NCBI GenBank assembly: GCA_947502815.1
Contig: CANNBH010000001.1
Coordinates: 868,001-932,000, forward strand
Origin: an uncultured Erythrobacter sp.
GTDB taxonomy: Bacteria > Pseudomonadota > Alphaproteobacteria > Sphingomonadales > Sphingomonadaceae
DNA: 64,000 nucleotides
Direction: 5' to 3'
The translations under genes were made by a program, and so were the position numbers. Positions 55,232-63,022 of the stretch are shown here, piece by piece. Below the pieces are notes generated by a model that saw only the letters and a program-made list of their open reading frames with translations, ran no database searches and had not been told where the DNA came from. Position 1 is the stretch's first letter; every line of letters starts with the position of its first letter.

Positions 55232-56374
55232 ATTCAAACAATTTGTATAGATTGCCGTTATATTGCGGCGCGGCCCAGTGGGATTTCTGAGGTTGTTCAA
55301 GGCTTGATCGACCACGCCCCAATTTTGGCCCCGGACTTGCATTTTCGATTGCTTAAAAACGCGGGTAGGAAAGAGCCGCTTAGCGCTGCTCCCAATGTTA
55401 CCGAGCAGCGCGTTGCCACCGGGACGAACAGTCCTGGCTCCATGTGGTTTTTACCAGAATTCGCGGCGCTTTCTGAATGCGATGTTTTCCATGCCACGGC
55501 GAATATTCTGCCCGCACGGATACGCTCTCCGACGGTGACGACCGTGCATGACATTATGTGGCTAACGAATCCCGATTGGTGTGATTCGTCCATGTACGGT
55601 CAAATCAAACGCCGGTTCTTTGCGCATGGCATCAGACGCGGACTATCACGCTCAAACCGGATAGCGACTGTTAGCGCGGCAACGCGCGACGCGATTTTGC
55701 AGCACTATCCCGATTGTGCGGATCGGATTGCGATCACCCAGTCTGGCGTGTCGGAGCGCTTTAAACCGGTCGCCGTTAATGGGGGTGTCAACGCCCGGCT
55801 GGGCATGCCAGAGGGCGCGCAATATGCCCTTATCGTTGGGCAATTTGCACCTTACAAAAACCATGAAGGGGCTGTGCGTGCGTTTGCAAAAGCCTTCGCC
55901 GGTCAAGCAGACGCACGCCTGGTTTTGGTTCAACGGCAAGGGGCCAAGACACAGCGGCTCGAGAGGCTCGCGCGCAGAATTGGCGTCGGCGGGCAGATAT
56001 CCTTCACAGGTGCCGTGGAGGAAGAGCTTCTTTTGCGTCTCTATTCTGGCGCGAAATTCCTGTTGCACCCGTCATTTTGCGAAGGGTTCGGCAACCCTAT
56101 CGCCGAAGCGATGGCATGCGGGTGCCCCGTCATCACCAGCAACCGCAGCGCAATGCCCGAAGTGGCAGGCGGCGCGGCCAAATTGGTTGATCCAAGCAGC
56201 GACGAGTCCATTGCCCGCGCTATGATTGAGGTTTGGAACGATCCCCGACAGTCGGTCACCATGCGCGAGGCTGGTTTGAAACGGGCCAGTGACTTGCGCT
56301 GGGTCGATTTCGCCCGCGCCAATGTGGAGATCTACCGTTCCATCCTTGATGGCCCACGCTCTGATACCAATTGA
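55232..56374 (+). CDS. Glycosyltransferase, family 4, with probable non-standard start
   Basis: The first usual start codon in frame is TTG 55304, but protein-like sequence continues upstream to a stop at 55220: reading from ATT 55232 gives IQTICIDCRYIAARPSGISE and VVQGLIDHAP, the normal N-terminus of GT4 enzymes with the glycine acceptor loop. AAGGTG lies 5 bases before ATT. So an ATT start, or loss of a normal start, is likely. The rest has YALIVGQFAPYKNHEGAVRAF and HPSFCEGFGNPIAEAMACGCPVI. About 380 aa in this form and 356 aa from the TTG. Its 3' end overlaps the convergent phosphotransferase gene by 43 bases. Confidence 0.82.
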   Translation: MQTICIDCRYIAARPSGISEVVQGLIDHAPILAPDLHFRLLKNAGRKEPLSAAPNVTEQRVATGTNSPGSMWFLPEFAALSECDVFHATANILPARIRSPTVTTVHDIMWLTNPDWCDSSMYGQIKRRFFAHGIRRGLSRSNRIATVSAATRDAILQHYPDCADRIAITQSGVSERFKPVAVNGGVNARLGMPEGAQYALIVGQFAPYKNHEGAVRAFAKAFAGQADARLVLVQRQGAKTQRLERLARRIGVGGQISFTGAVEEELLLRLYSGAKFLLHPSFCEGFGNPIAEAMACGCPVITSNRSAMPEVAGGAAKLVDPSSDESIARAMIEVWNDPRQSVTMREAGLKRASDLRWVDFARANVEIYRSILDGPRSDTN

Positions 56375-57240
56375 TCCTCCAGCGCCGCTATCGCGCGCCG
56401 CGCTTGCAACCAAACCATTGCCAGCAAGACATTCAAGGCAAGCAATTCGAACAGGACGATGACAATCGGTTCGTCAGCGATCATCGAGCCGCCAATGATC
56501 AGAGTGCGATAATTGGCGGAAAGGAACGAACACCTCGCTATCACCGGCAGCATATGGGTCTTTGCCAGCGCCGCCGCACCGCTGCGTTGATCCGCTTCCA
56601 TTGGCGCAAGCAACGCGTCGATCCGCGCTCCGCCTGCGCATAGTGCGGCGCTTATGTTTAGGTAGAGCCGCGCGGGCATTGTCAGCAAACCAGAATGCGC
56701 GTCGCTGTGCGATCCTACCGTCACGCGCAGCCATGGGTGATCGTAGACCCAGAATTGATATTGGCGTCGCTGGGTTTCAAAAAAGGTCGCCTGCAGCGCG
56801 CGCGCAAGCCCCGCTGCAACCATCAAGACTGCGCCGATCCAACCGATTTCGTCTGCCAATATGACGGCGAGAGTGAGGTACAAACCGATGTGCCCTAAAT
56901 AGTCGCAGGCCCCGTCGATTATCTCTCCCAGTTCGCTGGTCCGGCCGGTCATACGCGCCAGATCGCCATCGGCCCCGTCCAGCACATGCCAGCTGATATG
57001 CAACAGCAGTCCCAAGGCTCCGCCAACCGCGCCCGGAACGTTGAAATACACGGCTGCGGCCGCGACAACCATCAGACCGCCTGCGATCGAGACGGCATTG
57101 GGTGTGATGAATGTGGGCCGGAGGAGTGAAGCCAATCTGTGCGACAGTGGATGGTAGATATTGGCGTTCAGCCAGTCTTCCAATTCCGCCGGCCTAAGTT
57201 GCTCGTCCGATTTTGGCCGCAGCGAATCAGGCTTGCTCAT
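56332..57240 (-). CDS. CDP-alcohol phosphatidyltransferase family protein
   Basis: About 302 aa from ATG 57240. The CDP-alcohol phosphotransferase signature is complete: DGADGDLARMTG followed by G, EII, D, GAC, D (SELGEIIDGACD). About six membrane segments surround it. The enzyme moves a phospho-alcohol from a CDP-linked donor to an acceptor, often a lipid. Given the cytidylyltransferase and inositol synthase next door, CDP-inositol is a possible donor. Its start region is divergent from the second such gene, 70 bases apart. Confidence 0.85.
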   Translation of the reverse strand: MSKPDSLRPKSDEQLRPAELEDWLNANIYHPLSHRLASLLRPTFITPNAVSIAGGLMVVAAAAVYFNVPGAVGGALGLLLHISWHVLDGADGDLARMTGRTSELGEIIDGACDYLGHIGLYLTLAVILADEIGWIGAVLMVAAGLARALQATFFETQRRQYQFWVYDHPWLRVTVGSHSDAHSGLLTMPARLYLNISAALCAGGARIDALLAPMEADQRSGAAALAKTHMLPVIARCSFLSANYRTLIIGGSMIADEPIVIVLFELLALNVLLAMVWLQARRAIAALEDQLVSERGPSRMER

Positions 57241-57310
57241 AAACCGCCATCCGAGCATTGAGGCGCATAGGCGCGGTATAAAGAGGCATGGGCGGGCGAC
57301 ATCCAACACT

Positions 57311-58408
57311 ATGGTTTCGGATCAGCAAGATATTATGAACCCGCCTATTCTGTTCGAAAACGAGGCGGTTGCCAACACTAAGGTCGCGGGGCTGCCCTGC
57401 GCCGTTCGCAGCTATTTGGCGGTGTCGCGGGCTGATGGGTTTGATCCTTCGAAAGAGCAAGTGATCCTCTTACCCGGCGCGTGGCAGGTTTCCTCCGCGA
57501 TAGAGCGCGAATTGCGGCGTGTTTGCCCAGCGGCAGCTGTTACATTTGCCTCGGTTGAAGCCGCTATGAGCGATCCGGCGCTGCGTGTGGTGGATGGGCT
57601 GGAGTGTGCCGCTACCCCCGAAACCTCTTCGACTCTATCTCCGGTGCCGATTGATCTGGCCTTGGAGAAAGCAGCCCAAGCGCTAGGGGCGGGGTCTGAC
57701 CAGCGGCTGGCGCAGGCCGGACGCCGAATCATCGGGCAAACGGGCAAGCCAACCGATGGCTTTGTTTCTAGGTTGATCAATCGGCCGATTTCGCAGTTCT
57801 GCTCGTTCCACTTACTCAAATTCGCATGGATTCGGCCCATCCATGCGACCATTTTAGCCAGCGCATTGGGTTTAATTATGGCGTTTTGCCTGTTCTTTGG
57901 AGGGCATTTGGGGTTGATGGCGGGCGCGGTCTTGTTTCAGCTGGCCTCGATCATTGACGGGGTCGATGGTGAGATTGCGCGGGCAACATTTCGCACATCA
58001 AAGCTGGGTGCGACGTTGGACACAGCAAGCGATGCCGCGACCAATTTTGCCTTTATCGCGGGTGTCAGCGCCAACCTATGGATGGGCGGAAATGCGCTTG
58101 CTGGCAAAGCGGGTTTGGCGGGACTGGCCTTGCTCGTAACCGGTCTAACATTGCTGGGCACCGTGTCGCTGCGTGCTGGCGGGCCGCTCAGCTTTGATGC
58201 GTTGAAGCATGATACTCAGGTGACATCCTCGTCCATATTGGCCTTGTTGGCCAAACTCACATCTCGCGATGTCTATGCGCTCATTTTGGCGATCTTGATT
58301 CTGGTGGGGTTTGCTGCCCCCGCGATGATTGTCTTCGCCGGGCTGGTCGCAATTTGGTTCCTCGCTGCTCTGACAATGCTCGGCCGGAGGTTTCTCGCGC
58401 CCAAATGA
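57311..58408 (+). CDS. CDP-alcohol phosphatidyltransferase, DIPP-synthase-like
   Basis: About 365 aa from ATG 57311 (ATG 57335 possible). The N-terminal 120 residues (LLPGAWQVSSAIERELRR and on) have no nucleotidyltransferase signature. Then KPTDGFVSRLINRPISQF leads into the membrane domain with the complete signature DGVDGEIARATFRTSKLG, ATLD, TASD. The TDGFVSR-x-NRPIS run is typical of the synthase part of di-myo-inositol-phosphate-phosphate synthases, which use CDP-inositol. The real product here may be a soluble or lipid-linked phosphoinositol. Confidence 0.82.
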   Translation: MVSDQQDIMNPPILFENEAVANTKVAGLPCAVRSYLAVSRADGFDPSKEQVILLPGAWQVSSAIERELRRVCPAAAVTFASVEAAMSDPALRVVDGLECAATPETSSTLSPVPIDLALEKAAQALGAGSDQRLAQAGRRIIGQTGKPTDGFVSRLINRPISQFCSFHLLKFAWIRPIHATILASALGLIMAFCLFFGGHLGLMAGAVLFQLASIIDGVDGEIARATFRTSKLGATLDTASDAATNFAFIAGVSANLWMGGNALAGKAGLAGLALLVTGLTLLGTVSLRAGGPLSFDALKHDTQVTSSSILALLAKLTSRDVYALILAILILVGFAAPAMIVFAGLVAIWFLAALTMLGRRFLAPK

Positions 58409-58515
58409 GCGCAGTTTGTGCGGAATTTCGTATTTTTGTGTGCGATTCACCTTTGACCTTGCGAAAGCTCGTGGCAGATGGGTGGCAACAAAATTAAGTT
58501 TTGGAGAGAAACCCA

Positions 58516-59712
58516 ATGAATCTTGATTTCACGCCCGAAGAAGTGGCGTTCCGCGAGGAAGTTCGCAATTTTATCGAGGCGAATTATCCCAAACATCTTG
58601 GCGACACTGGCTTGCGCGAAGACCTTTCGCCCGAAGATTTCGTCGCCTGGCACAAGGTTCTGGGCGAAAAAGGTTGGTCCGTTCCCGCTTGGCCAGAACA
58701 ATATGGCGGAACCGGTTGGACTCCAACTCAGCGCTATATTTGGGGCGAAGAAAACGCGCGGGTGAACGCGCTTATGCCGCTTCCGTTTGGCGTTTCGATG
58801 GTAGGTCCGGTGATCTACACGTTTGGCAATGAGGAGCAGAAGGCCCAGCATCTTCCCGGCATTCGCAGCGGCAATGTGTGGTGGTGTCAGGGATATTCGG
58901 AGCCCGGCGCGGGATCGGATCTTGCCTCACTTAAGACAACAGCGGTTCGCGATGGCGATCATTACGTCATCAACGGTCAGAAAACTTGGACGACGCTGGC
59001 GCAGCATGCCGATTGGGGTTTCTTCCTGTGCCGCACCGATCCCGATGCTGCCAAGCCGCAGCAGGGCATCAGTTTCATCCTTGTCGATATGAACACGCCC
59101 GGCGTCGAAGTGCGCCCGATCAAGCTGATTGATGGCGGATATGAGGTCAATGAAACGTGGCTAACCGATGTTCGTGTGCCGGTCGAAAACCTCGTTGGGG
59201 TTGAGAACCAAGGCTGGACCTACGCCAAATTCCTGCTTGCGCATGAACGCAGCGGTATTGCCGGGGTAGCCCGTTCGAAACGCGGCGTTGAAAAGCTGCG
59301 CGAAATCGCCGGTTCTGAGATGCTCGATGGAGAGCCGTTGATGAGCGATTTCGATTTTGCGCGCAAAGTCAGCCAGCTTGAAATCGATTTGGCGGCGCTC
59401 GAAATCACGGAATTGCGCACGCTTGCTGGTGAACAAGCGGGCAAGGGGCCGGGACCGGAAAGCTCGATCCTCAAGATCAAAGGAACCGAAATTCAGCAGC
59501 GCCTAACGGAGCTGACGCTGGAGGCTGTCGGGTCATACGGGACGCCGCTGTACGGCAGCATCGCGGACAATGGATCGAACGAATATCCTGTCGGTCCCGA
59601 ATATGCGCAGCATGCCGCATCGACATATTTCAACATGCGCAAGACTTCGATCTATGGCGGATCGAACGAAATTCAGCGCAACATCATCACGAAAATGATC
59701 CTCGGCCTTTAA
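58516..59712 (+). CDS. Acyl-CoA dehydrogenase (first of a pair)
   Basis: About 398 aa starting MNLDFTPEEVAFREEVRNF; GGAGAG precedes the ATG by 8 bases. The FAD/substrate block is present (WCQGYSEPGAGSDLASLKT), as is YVINGQKTWTT and the C-terminal RKTSIYGGSNEIQRNII. It oxidises an acyl-CoA at C2-C3 and passes electrons to ETF. The length and sequence resemble the larger subunits of paired, possibly heteromeric, dehydrogenases. It is followed 27 bases later by a second such gene. Confidence 0.92.
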   Translation: MNLDFTPEEVAFREEVRNFIEANYPKHLGDTGLREDLSPEDFVAWHKVLGEKGWSVPAWPEQYGGTGWTPTQRYIWGEENARVNALMPLPFGVSMVGPVIYTFGNEEQKAQHLPGIRSGNVWWCQGYSEPGAGSDLASLKTTAVRDGDHYVINGQKTWTTLAQHADWGFFLCRTDPDAAKPQQGISFILVDMNTPGVEVRPIKLIDGGYEVNETWLTDVRVPVENLVGVENQGWTYAKFLLAHERSGIAGVARSKRGVEKLREIAGSEMLDGEPLMSDFDFARKVSQLEIDLAALEITELRTLAGEQAGKGPGPESSILKIKGTEIQQRLTELTLEAVGSYGTPLYGSIADNGSNEYPVGPEYAQHAASTYFNMRKTSIYGGSNEIQRNIITKMILGL

Positions 59713-59739
59713 GAGCGCGAGCGACACCGGAGAGTAACA

Positions 59740-60870
59740 GTGGACTTCAACTTTACCGAAGAACAAGAAATGGTGCGCGATGGCCTTTCACGGCTGGTGC
59801 GCGAAAATTACGACTGGGATGCGCGCCGCGGCGTCATCGAAAGCGAAGCGGGTTGGCGACCAGAAATTTGGGCACAGCTGGCCGAACTTGGCATTTTGGG
59901 CATGCCCTTTAGCGAAGCCGATGGCGGCTTTGGCGGCGGCCCGGTTGATGCAATGGTGGTCATGGAAGAATTTGGCAAAGGCCTGGTGGTTGAGCCATTC
60001 GTTTCAACCGTTGTTTGCGCCGGCGGCTTCTTCAAACATGCAGGCAGCGATGCTCAAAAAGAAGAGCATATTGGCGGCATTGTCGACGGCAGCCGAATCT
60101 TTGCATTTGCCTATGCCGAACCGCGCGGGCGCTATGACTACGCTGACCTTGAAACCACAGCGAAGAAAGATGGCAGCGGCTATGTTTTGAACGGACATAA
60201 GGCGGTTGTTGTTGGCGCACCTTGGGCGACGCACCTTGTCGTCACGGCGCGGACTTCGGGCGCACGGCGTGACCGTGATGGTGTTTCCGTGTTTGTCGTC
60301 GATAAATCGGCAGCCGGCGTTGTGACGCGCGATTACCCGACGGTCGATGGCCGCCACGCATCGGAAGTGTATCTGGAAAACGTCTCTGTCCCGGCAGAGG
60401 CTTTGATCGGCGACGAAGGCTCGGGCCTTCCCTTGATTGAACGGGTCACAGATGAAGCCATCGCGGCGCAATGCGCCGAAGCATGCGGGGCGATGAAAGT
60501 CGCGCATACGATGACAGTGGAATATTCGCGCCAACGCAGACAGTTTGGCGTGCCGATTGGCTCGTTCCAGGTGCTCCAGCACCGGATGGTCGATATGTAC
60601 ACTGAATATGAGCAAGCCGTTTCGCTGACCTATCTGGCCACATTAAAGCTCGACGCTGCAGAGCGTGAACGCAAATTGGCTGTGTCAGCCGCTAAAGTTC
60701 GGATTGGCCAGGCGGCGCATTATGTCGGTCAGGATGCGATCCAGATCCATGGCGGTATGGGCATGACGGATGAAATGGCGATCGGCAGCTATTTTAAACG
60801 TCTGACCATTTTCGATTCTGAATTCGGCAATGTTGATCACCACATGAAGCGGCACATCGCCCTTTCATAA
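59740..60870 (+). CDS. Acyl-CoA dehydrogenase (second of a pair)
   Basis: A 376-aa protein starting at GTG (VDFNFTEEQEMVRDGLSRLV). It shares the fold (RRQFGVPIGSFQVLQHRMVDMY, IQIHGGMGMTDEMAIGSYFKRL). The central FAD-contact region FAYAEPRGRYDYADLET departs from the usual pattern, which suggests a partner subunit of an alpha-2 beta-2 enzyme with the upstream protein (inference). The substrate is not known. A strong terminator follows. Confidence 0.9.
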   Translation: MDFNFTEEQEMVRDGLSRLVRENYDWDARRGVIESEAGWRPEIWAQLAELGILGMPFSEADGGFGGGPVDAMVVMEEFGKGLVVEPFVSTVVCAGGFFKHAGSDAQKEEHIGGIVDGSRIFAFAYAEPRGRYDYADLETTAKKDGSGYVLNGHKAVVVGAPWATHLVVTARTSGARRDRDGVSVFVVDKSAAGVVTRDYPTVDGRHASEVYLENVSVPAEALIGDEGSGLPLIERVTDEAIAAQCAEACGAMKVAHTMTVEYSRQRRQFGVPIGSFQVLQHRMVDMYTEYEQAVSLTYLATLKLDAAERERKLAVSAAKVRIGQAAHYVGQDAIQIHGGMGMTDEMAIGSYFKRLTIFDSEFGNVDHHMKRHIALS

Positions 60871-60882
60871 AGGCACAACTTG

Positions 60883-60918
60883 GGACGAGGCCGCGTTTCA
60901 GCGAACGCGGCCTCGTCC
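60883..60918. terminator. Bidirectional 15-bp terminator hairpin
   Basis: GGACGAGGCCGCGTT (60883-60897) pairs perfectly with AACGCGGCCTCGTCC (60904-60918) around a 6-base loop, between two convergent genes and 2 bases from the stop of the oxidase gene. The T run is poor on both sides, but the stem is very stable. Confidence 0.8.
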
Positions 60919-60920
60919 AA

Positions 60921-62618
60921 TCATTCGCCCGTTAGACGTTTGCGCCAGTAATCGGTGAAGAACAATCCATCGGGATCGCGCGTTTCACGCAGCGTCATAA
61001 AATCATCAAAACGCGGCAGGTTTGCTTTGTAATAGGCGGCCCAATCGGCAAAATCATAGCGCGGCACAAACTTGCCCCAATGCAGGCGGAAGGGAATCCC
61101 ATTGGCGCGCAAGGTTTCCCAATATTGATCAAGGAAGCCTTCATCCATGTTGGGGATGCCTTGGTTGTCGCGGAACCAATAGACGTCGATGCGCACCGTG
61201 CCATCTTTGTAAACGTCAGAGCCGTCGGTGTATCCCGGATGCATCCACCCTGACATGGGCGGGCCCCCATAAATCTCTGTCGAGAAATATCCGGTCGCAG
61301 CATTGCCGCTTTCCTCAAACATATTCTGATATAGGTTCATTACCTTTTGTGCATGTTGGATTGGCACCCAGATTTCCGTAAATTCCGTGCCAAGCAGTCC
61401 ATCGCTGACGGTGTTGTCCATGCACAGGGACCGCCAATAGTAATCGTTGAATTTGGTCTCTTTGCCCGGTGCGGTCATTGGATTGAACGCAGGCAGCAAT
61501 TTCGGGAAGGCCATGCGGATAAGGCCGGTCAGAAACGCCAGAAGCATCCCAAGCAACAAGATAATGACGCTTGTCGCACAGCCCAGGAACTGGGTGAAGA
61601 ACCGCGAAAGATCGCCTTTGCCGTTTTGCCGCAAAACATGGGCGAGGTTCTCGAGATAGACGCCCGCTTTTTTCCAGATCAGACCGATAATGCGGAATGG
61701 ATTTCGGTTGCCGAACAGGACGAACACTACCGAGCCGAGAAACATTTCGGTTTGCCCAAAGAAGTCGGGAGCGAATTGCTGATAAGGTTTCAGGTCTTCG
61801 TTGGAGAAGGCAACGCGGTCAGCGCGCCATGTCTGAATGCGTTCGGCGCCTTTTTGCGGCCACCACACCACGCGAGTGTATGGCGCTTCTTTCAAGTAAT
61901 CTTCTAAGCTTGGTTGATCGGCATAGGCGCTGCCGTCGCCCAGGAAATCCATCGGCGCAGTGGGACCGCCAAGAGGCGTGGTGATTTCCGTCCCCTCAAT
62001 ATTGTAGATTGGGACCAGTTGCATCCGAATTCGGGTTATCACCCCCAACAACCCCATCGAGGTGCCCACCGCGTCAAAATGGGGGTGGTCCTTATCGATC
62101 CATTCGGCCTTTCCCGTCCCATCGACGATCCTAAAGGCGATGGCGTTATCCCACGCATGACGAGTTGAACCTCCCGAAGAACCCGTTGCGGTGAAACCAG
62201 CCAAGGTTTGGTGGGTGATCCCGCCCAATGTGTTGACGGCCCAGCCCTTCTCGAAGATCTGCCTCAATAAGCTGTTTTCTTGCGTTGATACGCCAAACGG
62301 ATCTTGCGGATCCCAGCCCAGATTTATGCCGGGGCCGGCTTCAATCACACCATTGGCTTCGTCAATCCATGCAAGGTCGCGCATCTGATCAAAGGCCATA
62401 TTTACGTTACCCGGCGGCGGCGATTGCTGAAGAGTGCGGTTGGGCGGTGTGCCCTCTTTCGGATCGGAATATATGCTCCACGCGACCGAATGAGTCGCCC
62501 CGCGCCCGCGCACTTGCAAAGAATTGGCCCGCGCAAATTGGACAAGGGCGATAACCTCCTCCTCACTTGCTGGATGATAAAACCCGTCGGCGCCGATCGC
62601 GATTGGCGGTGTAGTCAT
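60921..62618 (-). CDS. FAD-linked oxidase (PCMH/ALO type) with internal membrane segment
   Basis: A 565-aa flavoprotein. The N-terminal PCMH-type FAD-binding domain (VRGRGATHSVAWS, NTLGGITHQTLAGFTATGSS with the His that often carries covalent FAD) is joined to a C-terminal aldonolactone-oxidase-like domain (FRLHWGKFVPRYDFADWAAY). Between them, at about 340-372, a strongly hydrophobic stretch (ATSVIILLLGMLLAFLTGLI) could span or enter the membrane. It has no signal peptide. The substrate is probably an aldonolactone or sugar alcohol (family knowledge). Confidence 0.85.
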   Translation of the reverse strand: MTTPPIAIGADGFYHPASEEEVIALVQFARANSLQVRGRGATHSVAWSIYSDPKEGTPPNRTLQQSPPPGNVNMAFDQMRDLAWIDEANGVIEAGPGINLGWDPQDPFGVSTQENSLLRQIFEKGWAVNTLGGITHQTLAGFTATGSSGGSTRHAWDNAIAFRIVDGTGKAEWIDKDHPHFDAVGTSMGLLGVITRIRMQLVPIYNIEGTEITTPLGGPTAPMDFLGDGSAYADQPSLEDYLKEAPYTRVVWWPQKGAERIQTWRADRVAFSNEDLKPYQQFAPDFFGQTEMFLGSVVFVLFGNRNPFRIIGLIWKKAGVYLENLAHVLRQNGKGDLSRFFTQFLGCATSVIILLLGMLLAFLTGLIRMAFPKLLPAFNPMTAPGKETKFNDYYWRSLCMDNTVSDGLLGTEFTEIWVPIQHAQKVMNLYQNMFEESGNAATGYFSTEIYGGPPMSGWMHPGYTDGSDVYKDGTVRIDVYWFRDNQGIPNMDEGFLDQYWETLRANGIPFRLHWGKFVPRYDFADWAAYYKANLPRFDDFMTLRETRDPDGLFFTDYWRKRLTGE

Positions 62619-63022
62619 GATTTTTCTGATCCCCCATCAGTAATTGCCAATAGATCATGGCAAGGGTTTATCGGCGGGGGAAGGGGGCTCGTTACTTTTG
62701 AGGCGCTTCTGTCGCATGAACCTGTGCACCGCGAGGGCTAACCGGGCTAACTGAGTGAAGGTATTCGTTCTTTTGGGTGATTATCCTCATTCAAGGTTGC
62801 ATAGCTGGTGCAAGCTTGTGACAAAGGAGAAGGGATCGCGGTTTTGGTAAAGAGTCGCAGGCATTATGCGCGTGACTTGACGGGACTATACAAGCGTTGA
62901 GCCGGATTGGCCGCTAAGTGTTTGGTGGTTATCGGCTTGCGGTTCCGGATCGCGCAAGACAAGCAAGGCTTGCGTGGAGCCGAAAAAAAAGCAAAGTTAA
63001 GCCATCTCGTGGGGGGTATGGG
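62619..63022. other. Intergenic region between oxidase and cytochrome genes
   Basis: Holds the promoters of both divergent genes. I find no ORF with credible coding features. A sequence GACAAAGGAGAAGGG near 62819 looks like a ribosome site but the frame after it is short. Confidence 0.4.
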
